Assembly: GCF_003364265.1 (NCBI RefSeq)
Contig: NZ_NXLW01000001.1
Span: 205,433 to 269,432, forward strand
Origin: Helicobacter aurati
Lineage (GTDB): Bacteria > Campylobacterota > Campylobacteria > Campylobacterales > Helicobacteraceae
Reading direction: 5' to 3'
Length of the DNA: 64,000 bases
The notes under the pieces were generated by a model. It was not told the origin of the DNA and did not search any database. It saw nothing but the letters and a program-made list of their open reading frames with translations. Shown one piece after another: positions 20,203 to 29,952 of this stretch. A program made the position numbers and the translations under genes. The stretch's first letter is position 1, and each line of letters opens with the position of its first letter.

Positions 20203-20994
20203 ATGAATACATTTTATTCCAGCACTCAAAGTCCATTATTTAATAAAGATTCTGTTCATTTTATCTTGACAAACAAAGTATCCAATTCATACAATACGAG
20301 CAAATCACCCTACAACAGCCTTAATCTCGCTTATCATGTGGGCGATACACGCGAAAACGTACAGAGCAATAGGCAAGCAATTATGCAAACATATTACCCC
20401 AACAAAACATTGCTCTATCTTAATCAAATCCATTCTGCAGACATTATTGATATTCAACATACAAATCTCACAACGTCCCTAGATGAAATCTTATTAGGTA
20501 ACGGAGACGGAATCATTTGTGATTCTCAAGACTACGTTTGCCTTATTATGACTGCAGATTGTAACCCTATTTTGATGTATTGTCCAACACAACGAGTTTT
20601 TGCGCTCTTGCATGCAGGAAGACTAGGCACAACAATGGGAATCGTAACAAACGGCGTAACAAAGCTTCAACAACAATACAACGTCATTGCAAGCAATATA
20701 AAAATCTTTATCGGTGCTTCCATACGAGCATGCTGTTATGAAATAGGCTTGGATATAGCAGAATATATTAGGTTGAATTTTGGTAACAAATATTTACACT
20801 ACGATATGTCTTCTAAAAACTCTATTCGATTAGATATGATTGCGATGCTCTATGATGAAATGCTTGCTTGCGGCATTTTAACTGAACACATAGAGATTCT
20901 TTCATCTTGTTCTTGTTGCGATAAACGATATTTTTCATATCGCAGAGATGGTGTAACTGGTCGCTTTGGATTATTTGCCTGCATTAAGCAGTAA
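20203..20994 (+). CDS. pgeF: PgeF/YlmD-family protein (DUF152, multicopper polyphenol oxidoreductase family)
   Basis: A 263-residue cytoplasmic enzyme of the YfiH/YlmD family. Members have been assigned peptidoglycan editing (correcting L-Ser for L-Ala in precursors) and purine nucleoside phosphorylase activity. The metal-binding triad is visible in NQIHSADI, MTADCNPIL and LLHAGRLGTT; the usual HAGWRG motif has lost its Trp here. The C-terminal SCSCCDKRYFSYRRDGVTGRFGLFA is the typical ending. Monocistronic, with 240 bases before it that hold no gene I can identify. Confidence 0.88.
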   Translation: MNTFYSSTQSPLFNKDSVHFILTNKVSNSYNTSKSPYNSLNLAYHVGDTRENVQSNRQAIMQTYYPNKTLLYLNQIHSADIIDIQHTNLTTSLDEILLGNGDGIICDSQDYVCLIMTADCNPILMYCPTQRVFALLHAGRLGTTMGIVTNGVTKLQQQYNVIASNIKIFIGASIRACCYEIGLDIAEYIRLNFGNKYLHYDMSSKNSIRLDMIAMLYDEMLACGILTEHIEILSSCSCCDKRYFSYRRDGVTGRFGLFACIKQ

Positions 20995-21097
20995 TTATTC
21001 TAATATAATGAACATAATTTTTTATAAAATTTCTAAAATAATGTTTTATTAACTATGATACAATGTTTTTCTTAATATTATAAAATTAGGAGCACAA

Positions 21098-21979
21098 ATG
21101 CAAGCCTTGATTGTAATTTTCGCAAAAAAACTACACGCTTTTTTTGTATACAGCTTTTTATTGTGCGTTGTAAGTTTCTTTGTTGCCTGTGAAAACTCTT
21201 CACAAAATAACAAAGACGCCGCACAAACAGTTAGCGCAATTGAAACAATAAAGCAAAGAGGTGTGTTAAGAGTTGGAGTATTTAGTGATAAACCTCCATT
21301 TGGCTATATTAATGCACAAGGAGAATATGATGGATTTGATGTTTTTATCGCGAAACGTATAGCGAAAGATTTATTGGGAGATGAAAGTAAAATAGAATTT
21401 ATACCTGTGGAAGCAGCCGCAAGAATACCTGCCCTGCAAGCAAACAAAGTAGATATTATCATGGCAAACTTCACTCAAACCAAAGAAAGAGAAAGGCAAG
21501 TACTTTTTGCCAAACCCTATATGAAAGTGTCCTTAGGTGTTGTGAGCAAAAATGGTGCTATTACTGATGTAGAGCAACTCAGAGGAAAAAAACTTATCGT
21601 TAATAAAGGTACAACAGCAGATATGTATTTTACAAAAAATACCGCTATTGGCTTAGAAGAGCTTCTAAAATTCGATCAAAACACTGAAACATTTCAAAGT
21701 TTTTTGCAGGGCAAAGCAGATGCATTATCACATGATTCCACGTTATTGTTTGCATGGGTAAAAGAAAATCCAGATTACAAAGTAGGCATAACAGAATTAG
21801 GGGATAAGGATCAAATTGCTCCTGCAGTCAAAAAAGAAAATAAGGATCTTTTGGAATGGCTCAATAATGAAATAACAAAGTTACAACATGAAAGATTCTT
21901 TGAGCAAGCCTATACACTGACCCTAGCTCCAGCTTTTGGTAGTGATATTACGTCTGATATGGTAATTTTTACTGATTAG
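21098..21979 (+). CDS. CjaA-like amino-acid (cysteine) ABC transporter substrate-binding lipoprotein
   Basis: Periplasmic binding protein of 293 residues anchored as a lipoprotein: the lipobox is FFVAC, with Cys at about residue 31. The mature domain is an SBP_bac_3 fold with IKQRGVLRVGVFSDKPPFGYINAQGEYDGFDVFIAKRIAKDLLG. NKGTTADMYFT and DALSHDSTLLFAWVKENPD closely match my memory of Campylobacter CjaA, a cysteine-binding lipoprotein. TAGGAG precedes the ATG. No permease or ATPase gene adjoins it, so its transporter partners are elsewhere. The N-terminus before the lipobox is longer than usual. Confidence 0.88.
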   Translation: MQALIVIFAKKLHAFFVYSFLLCVVSFFVACENSSQNNKDAAQTVSAIETIKQRGVLRVGVFSDKPPFGYINAQGEYDGFDVFIAKRIAKDLLGDESKIEFIPVEAAARIPALQANKVDIIMANFTQTKERERQVLFAKPYMKVSLGVVSKNGAITDVEQLRGKKLIVNKGTTADMYFTKNTAIGLEELLKFDQNTETFQSFLQGKADALSHDSTLLFAWVKENPDYKVGITELGDKDQIAPAVKKENKDLLEWLNNEITKLQHERFFEQAYTLTLAPAFGSDITSDMVIFTD

Positions 21980-22033
21980 CACACTCACGTAAAGCAGCTA
22001 AAACAAATCAGCCAGAATGACATTCAGCCAATA

Positions 22034-22543
22034 ATGTTTTATCAGACCTATCAATCTCCTTTGGGTATGATACTTATGTTGGGCAACACAAAGAATCTTA
22101 TTGGTTTATATTTTCAAACACAACAAGATTTCCACAAACTACAAAGCCAGCATAGCAAAAAAGAATTACCAATATTCACACAAACAATACAATGGCTAGA
22201 TTTATATTTCTCGGGCAAGACGCCCTCTTTTATGCCTCCATTACAATTAGATTCTACAAATTTTAGATTGCATGTATGGCAAATATTGCAAACAATTCCT
22301 AAAGGAGAAACTACTACCTATAAACAAATCGCAAAGATCATCACCAAAGAAAAAGGTTTGGCAAAAATGTCTGCACAAGCAGTAGGCGGTGCAGTAGGGG
22401 CAAATCCTATTGCTATTATTATCCCTTGTCATCGTGTAATTGGTGCAAATAATAATCTCGTAGGATATGCAGGCGGAATCACTATAAAAAAGAAGCTTTT
22501 AGAATTGGAGGGGCTGGATATTTCTATTTTAAAAAATCCTTAA
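22034..22543 (+). CDS. ogt: Methylated-DNA-protein cysteine methyltransferase
   Basis: Suicide DNA repair protein of 169 residues that removes methyl groups from O6-methylguanine onto its own cysteine. The active site is IPCHRVIGANN, with the preceding helix-turn-helix PKGETTTYKQIAKIITKE and AVGGAVGANP, all characteristic. The N-terminal domain is of the single-domain Ogt/MGMT type without an Ada regulatory part. It is convergent with fumC; a hairpin lies between them. Confidence 0.93.
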   Translation: MFYQTYQSPLGMILMLGNTKNLIGLYFQTQQDFHKLQSQHSKKELPIFTQTIQWLDLYFSGKTPSFMPPLQLDSTNFRLHVWQILQTIPKGETTTYKQIAKIITKEKGLAKMSAQAVGGAVGANPIAIIIPCHRVIGANNNLVGYAGGITIKKKLLELEGLDISILKNP

Positions 22544-22603
22544 ATAAATTGATTGCTGCAAATGAAATTATCAACAATCAATTTATAATGCGATACACAA
22601 TCA

Positions 22604-22637
22604 GATTCAATCAACAATGTATCATATTGATTGAATC
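22604..22637. terminator. Hairpin between convergent ogt and fumC
   Basis: GATTCAATCAA and TTGATTGAATC form a perfect 11-bp stem around a 12-base loop. Its place between two converging genes suggests a shared terminator, though the flanking T-runs are short. Confidence 0.5.
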
Positions 22638-22650
22638 AACTGTATTGAAA

Positions 22651-24042
22651 TCATGCTTTCGGTTTAATCATATTTGCAGGCACAACGAACTTATCAAAAT
22701 CCTCTGCACTTAAAAACCCTAATTCAAGACAAGACTCTTTAAGAGAAATACCTTTTTTGTGTGCATTTTTTGCAACTTTGGCAGCCTTTTCGTAGCCAAT
22801 ATGTGGATTAAGTGCTGTAACAAGCATAAGCGAATTGTGCAAATTATAGTCAATTTTCTCTCTATTTGCTTCAATACCTTGCGCACAATGAATATTAAAC
22901 GAATGCATACCGTCTGCCAATAAATCAAGACTTTGTAAAAAATTATAGATAATCATAGGTTTATAGACATTGAGTTCGAAGTTTCCTTGTGAAGCCGCAA
23001 AGCCAATCGCTGCATCATTGCCCATAACTTGCACAGCAACCATAGTAAGCGATTCGCATTGTGTAGGATTGACTTTACCTGGCATGATAGAACTGCCAGG
23101 TTCATTCTCTGGAATAAGAATCTCACCCAAACCACATCTAGGGCCACTTGCAAGCCAGCGGATATCATTTGCTATTTTCATCAAATTTGCCGCCAATCCT
23201 TTCATTGCACCATGTGTGAAATTAATCGCATCATGACTTGTCAGCGCATGAAACTTGTTAGGGCTTGAGACAAACTTTGTCCCTGTAAGATTGCTTAACT
23301 CTTCGCTTACCTTTTCACTTAATTGTGGATGTGCATTAAGCCCAGTCCCTACCGCAGTACCACCTATTGCTAATTCTCTTAAAGTAGGTAAGCTCGCTAA
23401 GATTTGGTCTTTAGAGTGTTGTAACATGGAAAGATATCCACTAAATTCCTGCCCCAAAGTAAGCGGTGTAGCATCTTGCAAATGGGTTCTTCCAATCTTG
23501 ATAATAGAATCAAATGCTTGCACTTTTGATTCAAAAGTCTTAATTAACTCATCTAAAGCAGGGATAAGTTTCTTCTCTACTTGCAGAACAGAAACGATAC
23601 TCATCGCCGTAGGAAAAGTGTCGTTGGAACTTTGACTCATATTCACGTGATCGTTTGGATGTACTAACTTCTCTTTTCTAAAATCTCCACCCATAATTTC
23701 CGTAGCACGGTTCGCTATTACTTCGTTCATGTTCATATTGCTTTGGGTACCTGAACCCGTTTGCCAAATCGCAAGAGGGAAATTATCATCAAACTTCCCA
23801 GCCATAATCTCATCGCATGCTTGTGTAATAGCATTCTTTTTTGCATCATCAAGTTTGCCCAATTTATGGTTTGTAATAGCCAAAGCTTTTTTGAGGTTTG
23901 CAAAAGAGTAAATCAAGACTTTTGGCATTTTCTCAATGCCAATTTTAAAATTTTCAAAACTTCTTTGCGTTTGTGCTCCCCAATACTTTTCATTAGGAAC
24001 TTTTATCTCACCCATCGTATCATGTTCAACTCTGTAATCCAT
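22651..24042 (-). CDS. fumC: Class II fumarate hydratase FumC
   Basis: Oxygen-stable fumarase of 463 residues that interconverts fumarate and malate in the TCA cycle. The family signature is [15 protein letters not shown] near residue 318, with [17 protein letters not shown] and the active-site region [16 protein letters not shown]. It is full length. The ribosome-binding site is AAAGGATAGTT before the ATG, and a 15-bp perfect palindrome directly abuts it upstream, which is unusual and probably regulatory. Confidence 0.96.
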   Translation of the reverse strand: MDYRVEHDTMGEIKVPNEKYWGAQTQRSFENFKIGIEKMPKVLIYSFANLKKALAITNHKLGKLDDAKKNAITQACDEIMAGKFDDNFPLAIWQTGSGTQSNMNMNEVIANRATEIMGGDFRKEKLVHPNDHVNMSQSSNDTFPTAMSIVSVLQVEKKLIPALDELIKTFESKVQAFDSIIKIGRTHLQDATPLTLGQEFSGYLSMLQHSKDQILASLPTLRELAIGGTAVGTGLNAHPQLSEKVSEELSNLTGTKFVSSPNKFHALTSHDAINFTHGAMKGLAANLMKIANDIRWLASGPRCGLGEILIPENEPGSSIMPGKVNPTQCESLTMVAVQVMGNDAAIGFAASQGNFELNVYKPMIIYNFLQSLDLLADGMHSFNIHCAQGIEANREKIDYNLHNSLMLVTALNPHIGYEKAAKVAKNAHKKGISLKESCLELGFLSAEDFDKFVVPANMIKPKA

Positions 24043-24050
24043 AACTATCC

Positions 24051-24088
24051 TTTATGTTAAAATATGTATAATGATATTTTAACATAAA
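24051..24088. promoter_or_regulatory. 15-bp perfect palindrome abutting the fumC ribosome-binding site
   Basis: TTTATGTTAAAATAT and its exact reverse complement ATATTTTAACATAAA, separated by 8 bases (GTATAATG on the plus strand). The inner edge lies 8 bases from the fumC start codon, so the last bases of the arm overlap the AAAGGA ribosome-binding site. It could be a protein operator or an RNA hairpin that masks the ribosome-binding site. The half-site TTATGTTAA/TTAACATAA recurs at dps. The rest of the 24043-24351 gap shows nothing I can name. Confidence 0.6.
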
Positions 24089-24351
24089 ATGACTATAGCT
24101 CTTGTTGGTTAAGGTGAATATCCCCATTAACATAGGATAAAGTTTATATTAAACTCACCATTACTTGGCAGCAGAATCCATTCCCAAACAAAAGATGCAA
24201 TGCAAATATTCCCATTTCATACAGGTCATCATTCAATTTATTTAAACAATCTCGATAACACTGCCACATTAAAATAACTAAAAATACAACATTCTTTATT
24301 AATTAAACTTATAATCCCGAATCGATTCTAACAAAGTTATTAGAAGTAAAA

Positions 24352-25932
24352 TCACACGCCACCATAACGCAAATCTTTCTTATCTTGCAATAATTCTTTC
24401 ATACGTTCAAAACTATTGAGTGCTTGAATATAGGCTTTTGCTGTTGCATAAAGCGTATCGAGGTCTTTACCATGCCCAATAACAGGATTGTTTGTACCTT
24501 CAAAAACAACCTTTATCATAACATCTGCCATTGCATCTTTCCCACTTGTAATAGATTCTACTTTATAATCAAGTAACTTGCCAGACACTTGACATACTCT
24601 CTCAATAGCACGCAATATACTATCCACCGCACCATTACCTAAAGCACAATCGCGTATAACTTCTCCATTGTTTTTCCGTACACTCAATGCAGCAAGATGC
24701 GCCCCATTACTAGCTGTGCTACACTGAAGAGATTCTAAAACATAAATTTGAGGAATATGGGTGATTTCTTCGCTTACAATTGCAGAAATATCTTCATCAT
24801 AAACTATCTTTTTTTGATCGCAAATGTTCTTAAATCGATTAAATGCTACATGAAGTTCTTCGTCATTAAGAGTGAATCCTAGCTGCATAATTTTATCTTT
24901 AAATGCAGCTCGTCCGCTATGCTTACCTAAAACCAAATTTTCATTGTCATAAATACCAATGTCACTAGGCTTCATAATTTCATAAGTCTCTCTGTGCTTT
25001 AAGATTCCATCCTGATGAATACCACTTTCATGGCTGAAGGCATTTTTTCCAACAATTGCCTTATTGGGCTGTGGCCTTATTCCTGTAATTTCGGCAATCA
25101 GCTTACTTGTTTTATAAATTTCTTTTGTATTAATTCTTGTGTCTAATCCCCCATATTGTTTAAAAATATCCTTACGAGTTTTAAGAATCATAACAACTTC
25201 CTCAAGCGCACAATTTCCTGCCCGCTCACCCAATCCATTAATTGTACATTCTATTTGCCTAGCCCCTTTCATAGCTCCATAGATGGAATTTGAAACCGCT
25301 TGTCCTAAATCATTATGACAATGCACAGACAATACTGCCTTGTCCTGCACAACCTTATGCAATTGCTCTATAATTTCCCCTATTTCATGCGGTAAACGAT
25401 AGCCCACTGTATCGGGCATATTGAGTGTTTTAGCACCAGATTCTATAGCTGCCAATGAAATTTCTTGCAAAAAGCTTATTTCGCTTCTACAAGCATCTTC
25501 ACAGCTAAATTGAATATCATCACAGAATTCTCTTGCCCTAAGAATACTTTGAATAGCTAATTCAAGGACTTCTTTGGGCTTTTTCTTCAATTTATATTCC
25601 ATATGAATAGGAGAAGTTGCCAAGAATAAATGAATGCGGGGCTTTTTTGCATATTTGAGAGAATCTTTAGCTCTTAAAATATCGCTTTCTACACAACGAG
25701 AAAGAGAACATACTGTACTTTTTTCTACATTCTTAGCAATCTGACTAATAGATTCAAAATCGCCCGTACTACTTGCTGCAAATCCAGCCTCAATAACATC
25801 AACACCCAATTTCTCTAATTGCAATGCTATAGCTATTTTCTCTTCAATATCCATTGATGCACCAGGGCTTTGTTCACCATCACGCAAGGTGGTATCAAAT
25901 ATTGTAATGATTTCTTGTTTGCAAGTATTCAT
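24352..25932 (-). CDS. leuA: 2-isopropylmalate synthase LeuA
   Basis: First committed enzyme of leucine synthesis, condensing 2-oxoisovalerate and acetyl-CoA. The HMGL-like catalytic motif is [16 protein letters not shown] near residue 12, with the metal-binding HCHNDLG and the second signature [14 protein letters not shown]. The C-terminal regulatory LeuA dimerisation domain is present (…[18 protein letters not shown]). I chose the ATG at 25932, preceded by GAAGGAAATGTT; an in-frame upstream codon lacks a ribosome-binding site. No leader peptide or T-box is visible and other leu genes are not adjacent. Confidence 0.94.
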   Translation of the reverse strand: MNTCKQEIITIFDTTLRDGEQSPGASMDIEEKIAIALQLEKLGVDVIEAGFAASSTGDFESISQIAKNVEKSTVCSLSRCVESDILRAKDSLKYAKKPRIHLFLATSPIHMEYKLKKKPKEVLELAIQSILRAREFCDDIQFSCEDACRSEISFLQEISLAAIESGAKTLNMPDTVGYRLPHEIGEIIEQLHKVVQDKAVLSVHCHNDLGQAVSNSIYGAMKGARQIECTINGLGERAGNCALEEVVMILKTRKDIFKQYGGLDTRINTKEIYKTSKLIAEITGIRPQPNKAIVGKNAFSHESGIHQDGILKHRETYEIMKPSDIGIYDNENLVLGKHSGRAAFKDKIMQLGFTLNDEELHVAFNRFKNICDQKKIVYDEDISAIVSEEITHIPQIYVLESLQCSTASNGAHLAALSVRKNNGEVIRDCALGNGAVDSILRAIERVCQVSGKLLDYKVESITSGKDAMADVMIKVVFEGTNNPVIGHGKDLDTLYATAKAYIQALNSFERMKELLQDKKDLRYGGV

Positions 25933-26023
25933 AACATTTCCTTCAATATACAATTTGCTACTGCCAAATATATTATACGCAAAAAATAAGAACCAACTAA
26001 TTCAAAATTTACTTTCTCTATAC

Positions 26024-26029
26024 TATAAT
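26024..26029 (+). promoter_or_regulatory. -10 element upstream of rplY
   Basis: TATAAT 36 bases upstream of the rplY start codon, in an AT-rich stretch as is usual for the vegetative promoters of this group. No good -35 is visible, which is normal for Helicobacter. Confidence 0.45.
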
Positions 26030-26065
26030 ATATGTTTTTAAATTTTTAAACTTAAGGATTCAATA

Positions 26066-26602
26066 ATGTTGGAAGGCAAAATTAGAGATAGTATCACTAA
26101 ATCCAATGCAAAAGCATTAAAGCGAAATGGTTATCTAATTGCTAACATTTATGGGAAAAATGAAAGTAACATTCATTGTGCGTTTAAACGTAATGAATTT
26201 ATCAAATACATGCGCGCCAAAACAGGTCTTGTTTTTCCTGTGAAAATAGGAGAAATAAATTGTGACGTCGTTGTGCAAGAATACCAGAAAGATCCCGTTA
26301 CAAATGACATTTTGCATGTGGATATGATGTTTGTAAAAAAGAATGTAACCGCGAAATTTAAAATCCCTGTTAAAGTAAGTGGTTCTCCTGTGGGGCTAAA
26401 AAACAAAGGTGTTCTTGTATTTTCTCGCAAGAGAATTGCTGTAAAATGTACGCCTGAGGTTTTACCGCAATCTTATACTCTTGATATTACCCACTTAGAT
26501 GTAGGGCATACGATTCTTGTACGTGACCTACCCGCAATTGAAGGAGTAAAAGTTATTGATAAGCCATCTCTTGCGGTAGTAGGTATCATTAAAGCAAAAT
26601 AA
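26066..26602 (+). CDS. rplY: 50S ribosomal protein L25 (general stress protein Ctc type)
   Basis: A 178-residue protein of the two-domain L25/Ctc class that binds 5S rRNA. The N-terminal L25 domain begins MLEGKIRDSITKSNAKALKRNGYLIANIYGK and the C-terminal TL5/Ctc beta domain follows from about residue 95. TAAGGATTCAATA precedes the ATG. It is flanked by leuA (divergent) and flgS (convergent), so it is transcribed alone from its own promoter. Confidence 0.95.
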   Translation: MLEGKIRDSITKSNAKALKRNGYLIANIYGKNESNIHCAFKRNEFIKYMRAKTGLVFPVKIGEINCDVVVQEYQKDPVTNDILHVDMMFVKKNVTAKFKIPVKVSGSPVGLKNKGVLVFSRKRIAVKCTPEVLPQSYTLDITHLDVGHTILVRDLPAIEGVKVIDKPSLAVVGIIKAK

Positions 26603-26755
26603 TCAATACTGATTGAAAGTCAAAACATAATAAAGAGCTATTTGTTGGCTCATAGCCATATATTATATTTACTTATCCCAATCAAAGATTACCGTACGAG
26701 AAATATTTTAGTTTTATAGCCTAGTCAAGAGTCTGCTAATTTTTCAATTATAGAA

Positions 26756-27856
26756 TTATAAAGGAATTCGTATTTCGAAATATTTTTTTTCTAAATTATT
26801 AGCGCGTAACTCCCCATCGTGTGCTAATGCGATTTGTTGGCTCAAAGCCAGCCCCAAACCATGCCCTTTTAGCTTTGTTGTTTTGAAAGCTTCAAACAAA
26901 GAATTGATATCTTCAATATCTTTGCCATTATCATAGATTCTACACACTGCCTTATCTTTATCCTGAAAAAAATTGATAAGAATCTCTCCGCGCTCACATT
27001 CGCCTTCCTCAATCGCATCAATTGCATTACATAAAATATTATGAAGTGCAATCTCATAAAGTGAAAAATCCACAAAAAAACACTTATCTTGGATAGTGAA
27101 TAAAAAATCAATTTCTTTAGTGAAACCATATTCATTGATGACTTGTTTTAAACTTTGTTTAAAGTCATTAAACTGATACCGTTGTTTATTAGCCTGCACG
27201 CCTTTAGAAAACAATAAAGTACTTTTAATAATACGTTCAACACGCCAAATAGATTTTTTCATTTCATTAACAATTTCCATAGTTTCAGAATCTACCCTTT
27301 TACTTAGCACACCGGTGAGTAAAGATAAAGAACCAATGGGATTACGTATTTCATGGGCAAGATGAGCACTTACCTGCCCCATACTTGCTAGCCTTTCTTG
27401 CCTCTTTTGCTCGGTAATGTTGGTTGCAGTAATAATTTGCTTATGTGAAACATGTGAACTTTGTAAAAGATAAATGCTATTATCAATTCGCACTTCACTT
27501 TCTGACATATTACTATAATCTACATCTAAAAGCCCTTTTAAACTACTCGCCTTTTTATTCTGATAAAATAGACTACCGTTGTCATTAAAGACAAGTACAG
27601 CTTGTGGTATCATCTCAAGAATAGATTCTATTAAGGCTTTGAAATCCTTAAACTCTTTTTCAATCTTATAACTCTGCAAAATAAGCTCATGAAGAAGATT
27701 CAATAACGACTGTGTATCCCCCAACTCAAGCCCAAATGTATCTTGAATATTCGTATAGGGTAGCTTTTCTAATGAAATGATATTTTTATTAAGCTGGTGC
27801 TGTTGATAAATCTGTTTTTTTTTATTGCTCCTGGATTTTTTGTGTACTTTGTTCAT
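26756..27856 (-). CDS. flgS: Sensor histidine kinase FlgS (flagellar sigma-54 regulon)
   Basis: Soluble NtrB-like kinase of about 366 residues. In Helicobacter and Campylobacter, FlgS phosphorylates FlgR to switch on RpoN-dependent flagellar genes. No membrane segment is present. A PAS-like region (MIPQAVLVFNDNGSLFYQNKKA) is followed by the phospho-His motif HLAHEIRNPIGSLSLL, the N box NILCNAIDAIEEGE, and the G box GHGLGLALSQQIA. The ATG at 27856 has AAAGGATATATC upstream. Codons 12-14 (Lys-Lys-Lys) form an A9 run (27815-27823), so slippage there would switch the kinase off. flgR is not in the window. Confidence 0.88.
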   Translation of the reverse strand: MNKVHKKSRSNKKKQIYQQHQLNKNIISLEKLPYTNIQDTFGLELGDTQSLLNLLHELILQSYKIEKEFKDFKALIESILEMIPQAVLVFNDNGSLFYQNKKASSLKGLLDVDYSNMSESEVRIDNSIYLLQSSHVSHKQIITATNITEQKRQERLASMGQVSAHLAHEIRNPIGSLSLLTGVLSKRVDSETMEIVNEMKKSIWRVERIIKSTLLFSKGVQANKQRYQFNDFKQSLKQVINEYGFTKEIDFLFTIQDKCFFVDFSLYEIALHNILCNAIDAIEEGECERGEILINFFQDKDKAVCRIYDNGKDIEDINSLFEAFKTTKLKGHGLGLALSQQIALAHDGELRANNLEKKYFEIRIPL

Positions 27857-27974
27857 GATATATCCTTTTGTAAACATTATCCAATCTCTAGCTGATTACA
27901 AATTGCAACAAAAGCTTAAGTAGAAAATGCTAGAATGCTTATTATTCAATCAAATTATTTTGTCCAAAATATCA

Positions 27975-29621
27975 CTACTCTAAAGGAACTCTAAACTGGA
28001 ACCCTTTCCTATCAATTAAAAAATTCATACCCAAACCATGTTGTGTTAGCATATCATATTCTTTTATAGTGTCCTTTTTATTTGTTGGTTGTAGGTTACC
28101 CTCTATATCATAGGAATCATAAATTGTACGCATACTTTTTGTCCCAGAATCACGCAATATCTCATCACCTCTAAAAGATTCTAAATCAATATCATCTATT
28201 GCATTAGAAGTAGGGATTTTATCTTTACGGCTTGTTTCTGGATTAATAAAATCCTCCATATTTTCACTCATTTTACGATAGAAGCTGTCATACCTAGTAG
28301 CAACATCTTTATTTTGAAATTGCGCTAAAATATCTTTATTAATAATTTTTGCATATTGCTTTCGTTTTTCTTCATCTTGTAATAATGCGATAGCATCAAC
28401 TTGGTGGCTCTGAATCTTTGTAAAAAGCTCTTGAAGAAGTTGATTACGTTCTCTAGTGCTCTTCACATGAAATTGGCGCATATCAATATTATTAATAAAA
28501 AGTATCTTATCGCCTTTTCTTAATTTAGAAAAAGGACCGCTAGAGGGTGCTTTCTGCACAATAAAATCATTAGAAATGATTAAATTAAAACGTTCTAAAA
28601 AACTATCAGGCAGTAACATGCCTCCGAATCTTTTACCAACCTTTACGCGAAAAGTACGGATTCCCTCCTCTTCATTTCTTCTGATTTTTACAATTGCTTC
28701 CTCGCCAAAAGGCAAATCTGCCACCATTAATTCTAAATCTCCCCAATTTTTTGGTGCTACATCATTGATAGATACAAGAATATCACCTCTTTTAAAGGGG
28801 TTGTTAGGGAAAAACGGATCGGCAAATTTTACTCCAAATGTGGCACTTTCAGAATCAAGCACCTCAAATCGTACTCCCAAATCACCATAATAAGGTGTCT
28901 GTTGGCTTAAAAATCTCTCGATATATCTTTTCTCGATAAAGCCATTCCCGCCAACACTTAAACCATAAATTTTATAGCAAATATTGCTAATAACACCATT
29001 CCTTTGTGTCGGTGCTGAAAATTCAGCATATTGTAAAAAACCGCTTTGATGCTTTTGAAATTTACCGGGCACTGCTCCTTTTATGCCTGCGCTTGCAAGT
29101 TCTTTGCTTAACGCATACTCATCAATATCAGATATTTCATAGGACATTTTTGTAGAAGAATTACCAACTAAAAACAAACCGCTAAATTTATCGTATCTTT
29201 GGACTCTTTTACTTCTAGGTTTTGTAGGGCTATACCCAATAATTGCACCGTTTTTTAATGCAATAGCATAAATTCCATCTCCCAAGTAAATGCTAGCCTG
29301 CCTATAGTAATTTGCACAATAACTATAATCTATTTTCTCTTCGATAGAATCTTTATCAAAAAGATCAATAACTTCCTGCTCATTGCTCTGTAAAACACCA
29401 TCTTTTTCTCTTACTTGAATATCCTGAGAGTTGACAATATTTTCTTCAGAATTTCTAACAGTCGATGGAATCTTATCTGTCATTTCATTGAATTTATTTT
29501 CAAGCTCATTAGCATGAATCTGCAAAACAACCACACAAGAAAGAATAAGTTTTTTTTGCAGATTCAATGCGCGTATACTTCGAAATAACCATGTAGCTAT
29601 GATAGAAGATATTTTTCTCAT
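27975..29621 (-). CDS. Exported PDZ-domain protein, conserved next to ybaB
   Basis: A 548-residue protein with an N-terminal hydrophobic segment (about residues 22-37) that may be a signal peptide or anchor. The region around residues 235-335 resembles a PDZ domain (FPNNPFKRGDILVSINDVAPKNWGDLELMVADLPFGEEAIVKIRR). A second similar loop follows (GPFSKLRKGDKILFINNIDM). No protease catalytic residues are seen, so it is likely a scaffold or membrane-associated factor. It starts six bases after ybaB; the panD-ybaB-PDZ order matches what I recall from H. pylori HP0034-HP0036. Function unknown. Confidence 0.75.
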   Translation of the reverse strand: MRKISSIIATWLFRSIRALNLQKKLILSCVVVLQIHANELENKFNEMTDKIPSTVRNSEENIVNSQDIQVREKDGVLQSNEQEVIDLFDKDSIEEKIDYSYCANYYRQASIYLGDGIYAIALKNGAIIGYSPTKPRSKRVQRYDKFSGLFLVGNSSTKMSYEISDIDEYALSKELASAGIKGAVPGKFQKHQSGFLQYAEFSAPTQRNGVISNICYKIYGLSVGGNGFIEKRYIERFLSQQTPYYGDLGVRFEVLDSESATFGVKFADPFFPNNPFKRGDILVSINDVAPKNWGDLELMVADLPFGEEAIVKIRRNEEEGIRTFRVKVGKRFGGMLLPDSFLERFNLIISNDFIVQKAPSSGPFSKLRKGDKILFINNIDMRQFHVKSTRERNQLLQELFTKIQSHQVDAIALLQDEEKRKQYAKIINKDILAQFQNKDVATRYDSFYRKMSENMEDFINPETSRKDKIPTSNAIDDIDLESFRGDEILRDSGTKSMRTIYDSYDIEGNLQPTNKKDTIKEYDMLTQHGLGMNFLIDRKGFQFRVPLE

Positions 29622-29627
29622 GGAATC

Positions 29628-29933
29628 TCACTTATAGTTAAATAAGTTAAGATTTTTAACTTGTTCTATAATACCATCCTTTTTTTCATTCTCAATTTGT
29701 TTATATCCCTCATTAATTGCACTAATAAGAAGGAGTTGCAATGCCTGTTTATCTTGCAATATCTCGTCATCAATATAAATATCTATCAACTCACCCTTAC
29801 CATTAAACTTCACATCTACCAAACCACCACCACTTTTTGTCTGGATAACCTTTTTTTCTGCCTTTTGTTCCATTTCTTGAACTTGCTCTTGCATTGTACC
29901 TAAGAGATTTTGCAAATCTTTGGGGTCAAACAT
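29628..29933 (-). CDS. YbaB/EbfC nucleoid-associated protein
   Basis: A 101-residue DNA-binding protein of the YbaB/EbfC family, which bends or coats DNA as a dimer. It starts MFDPKDLQNLLGTMQEQVQEMEQKAEKK and contains the family core SGGGLVDVKFNGKGELIDIYIDDEIL. CTAAGGAGTAAGTTT precedes the ATG. It is the middle gene of the conserved panD-ybaB-PDZ unit. Confidence 0.92.
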   Translation of the reverse strand: MFDPKDLQNLLGTMQEQVQEMEQKAEKKVIQTKSGGGLVDVKFNGKGELIDIYIDDEILQDKQALQLLLISAINEGYKQIENEKKDGIIEQVKNLNLFNYK

Positions 29934-29952
29934 AAACTTACTCCTTAGAAAT

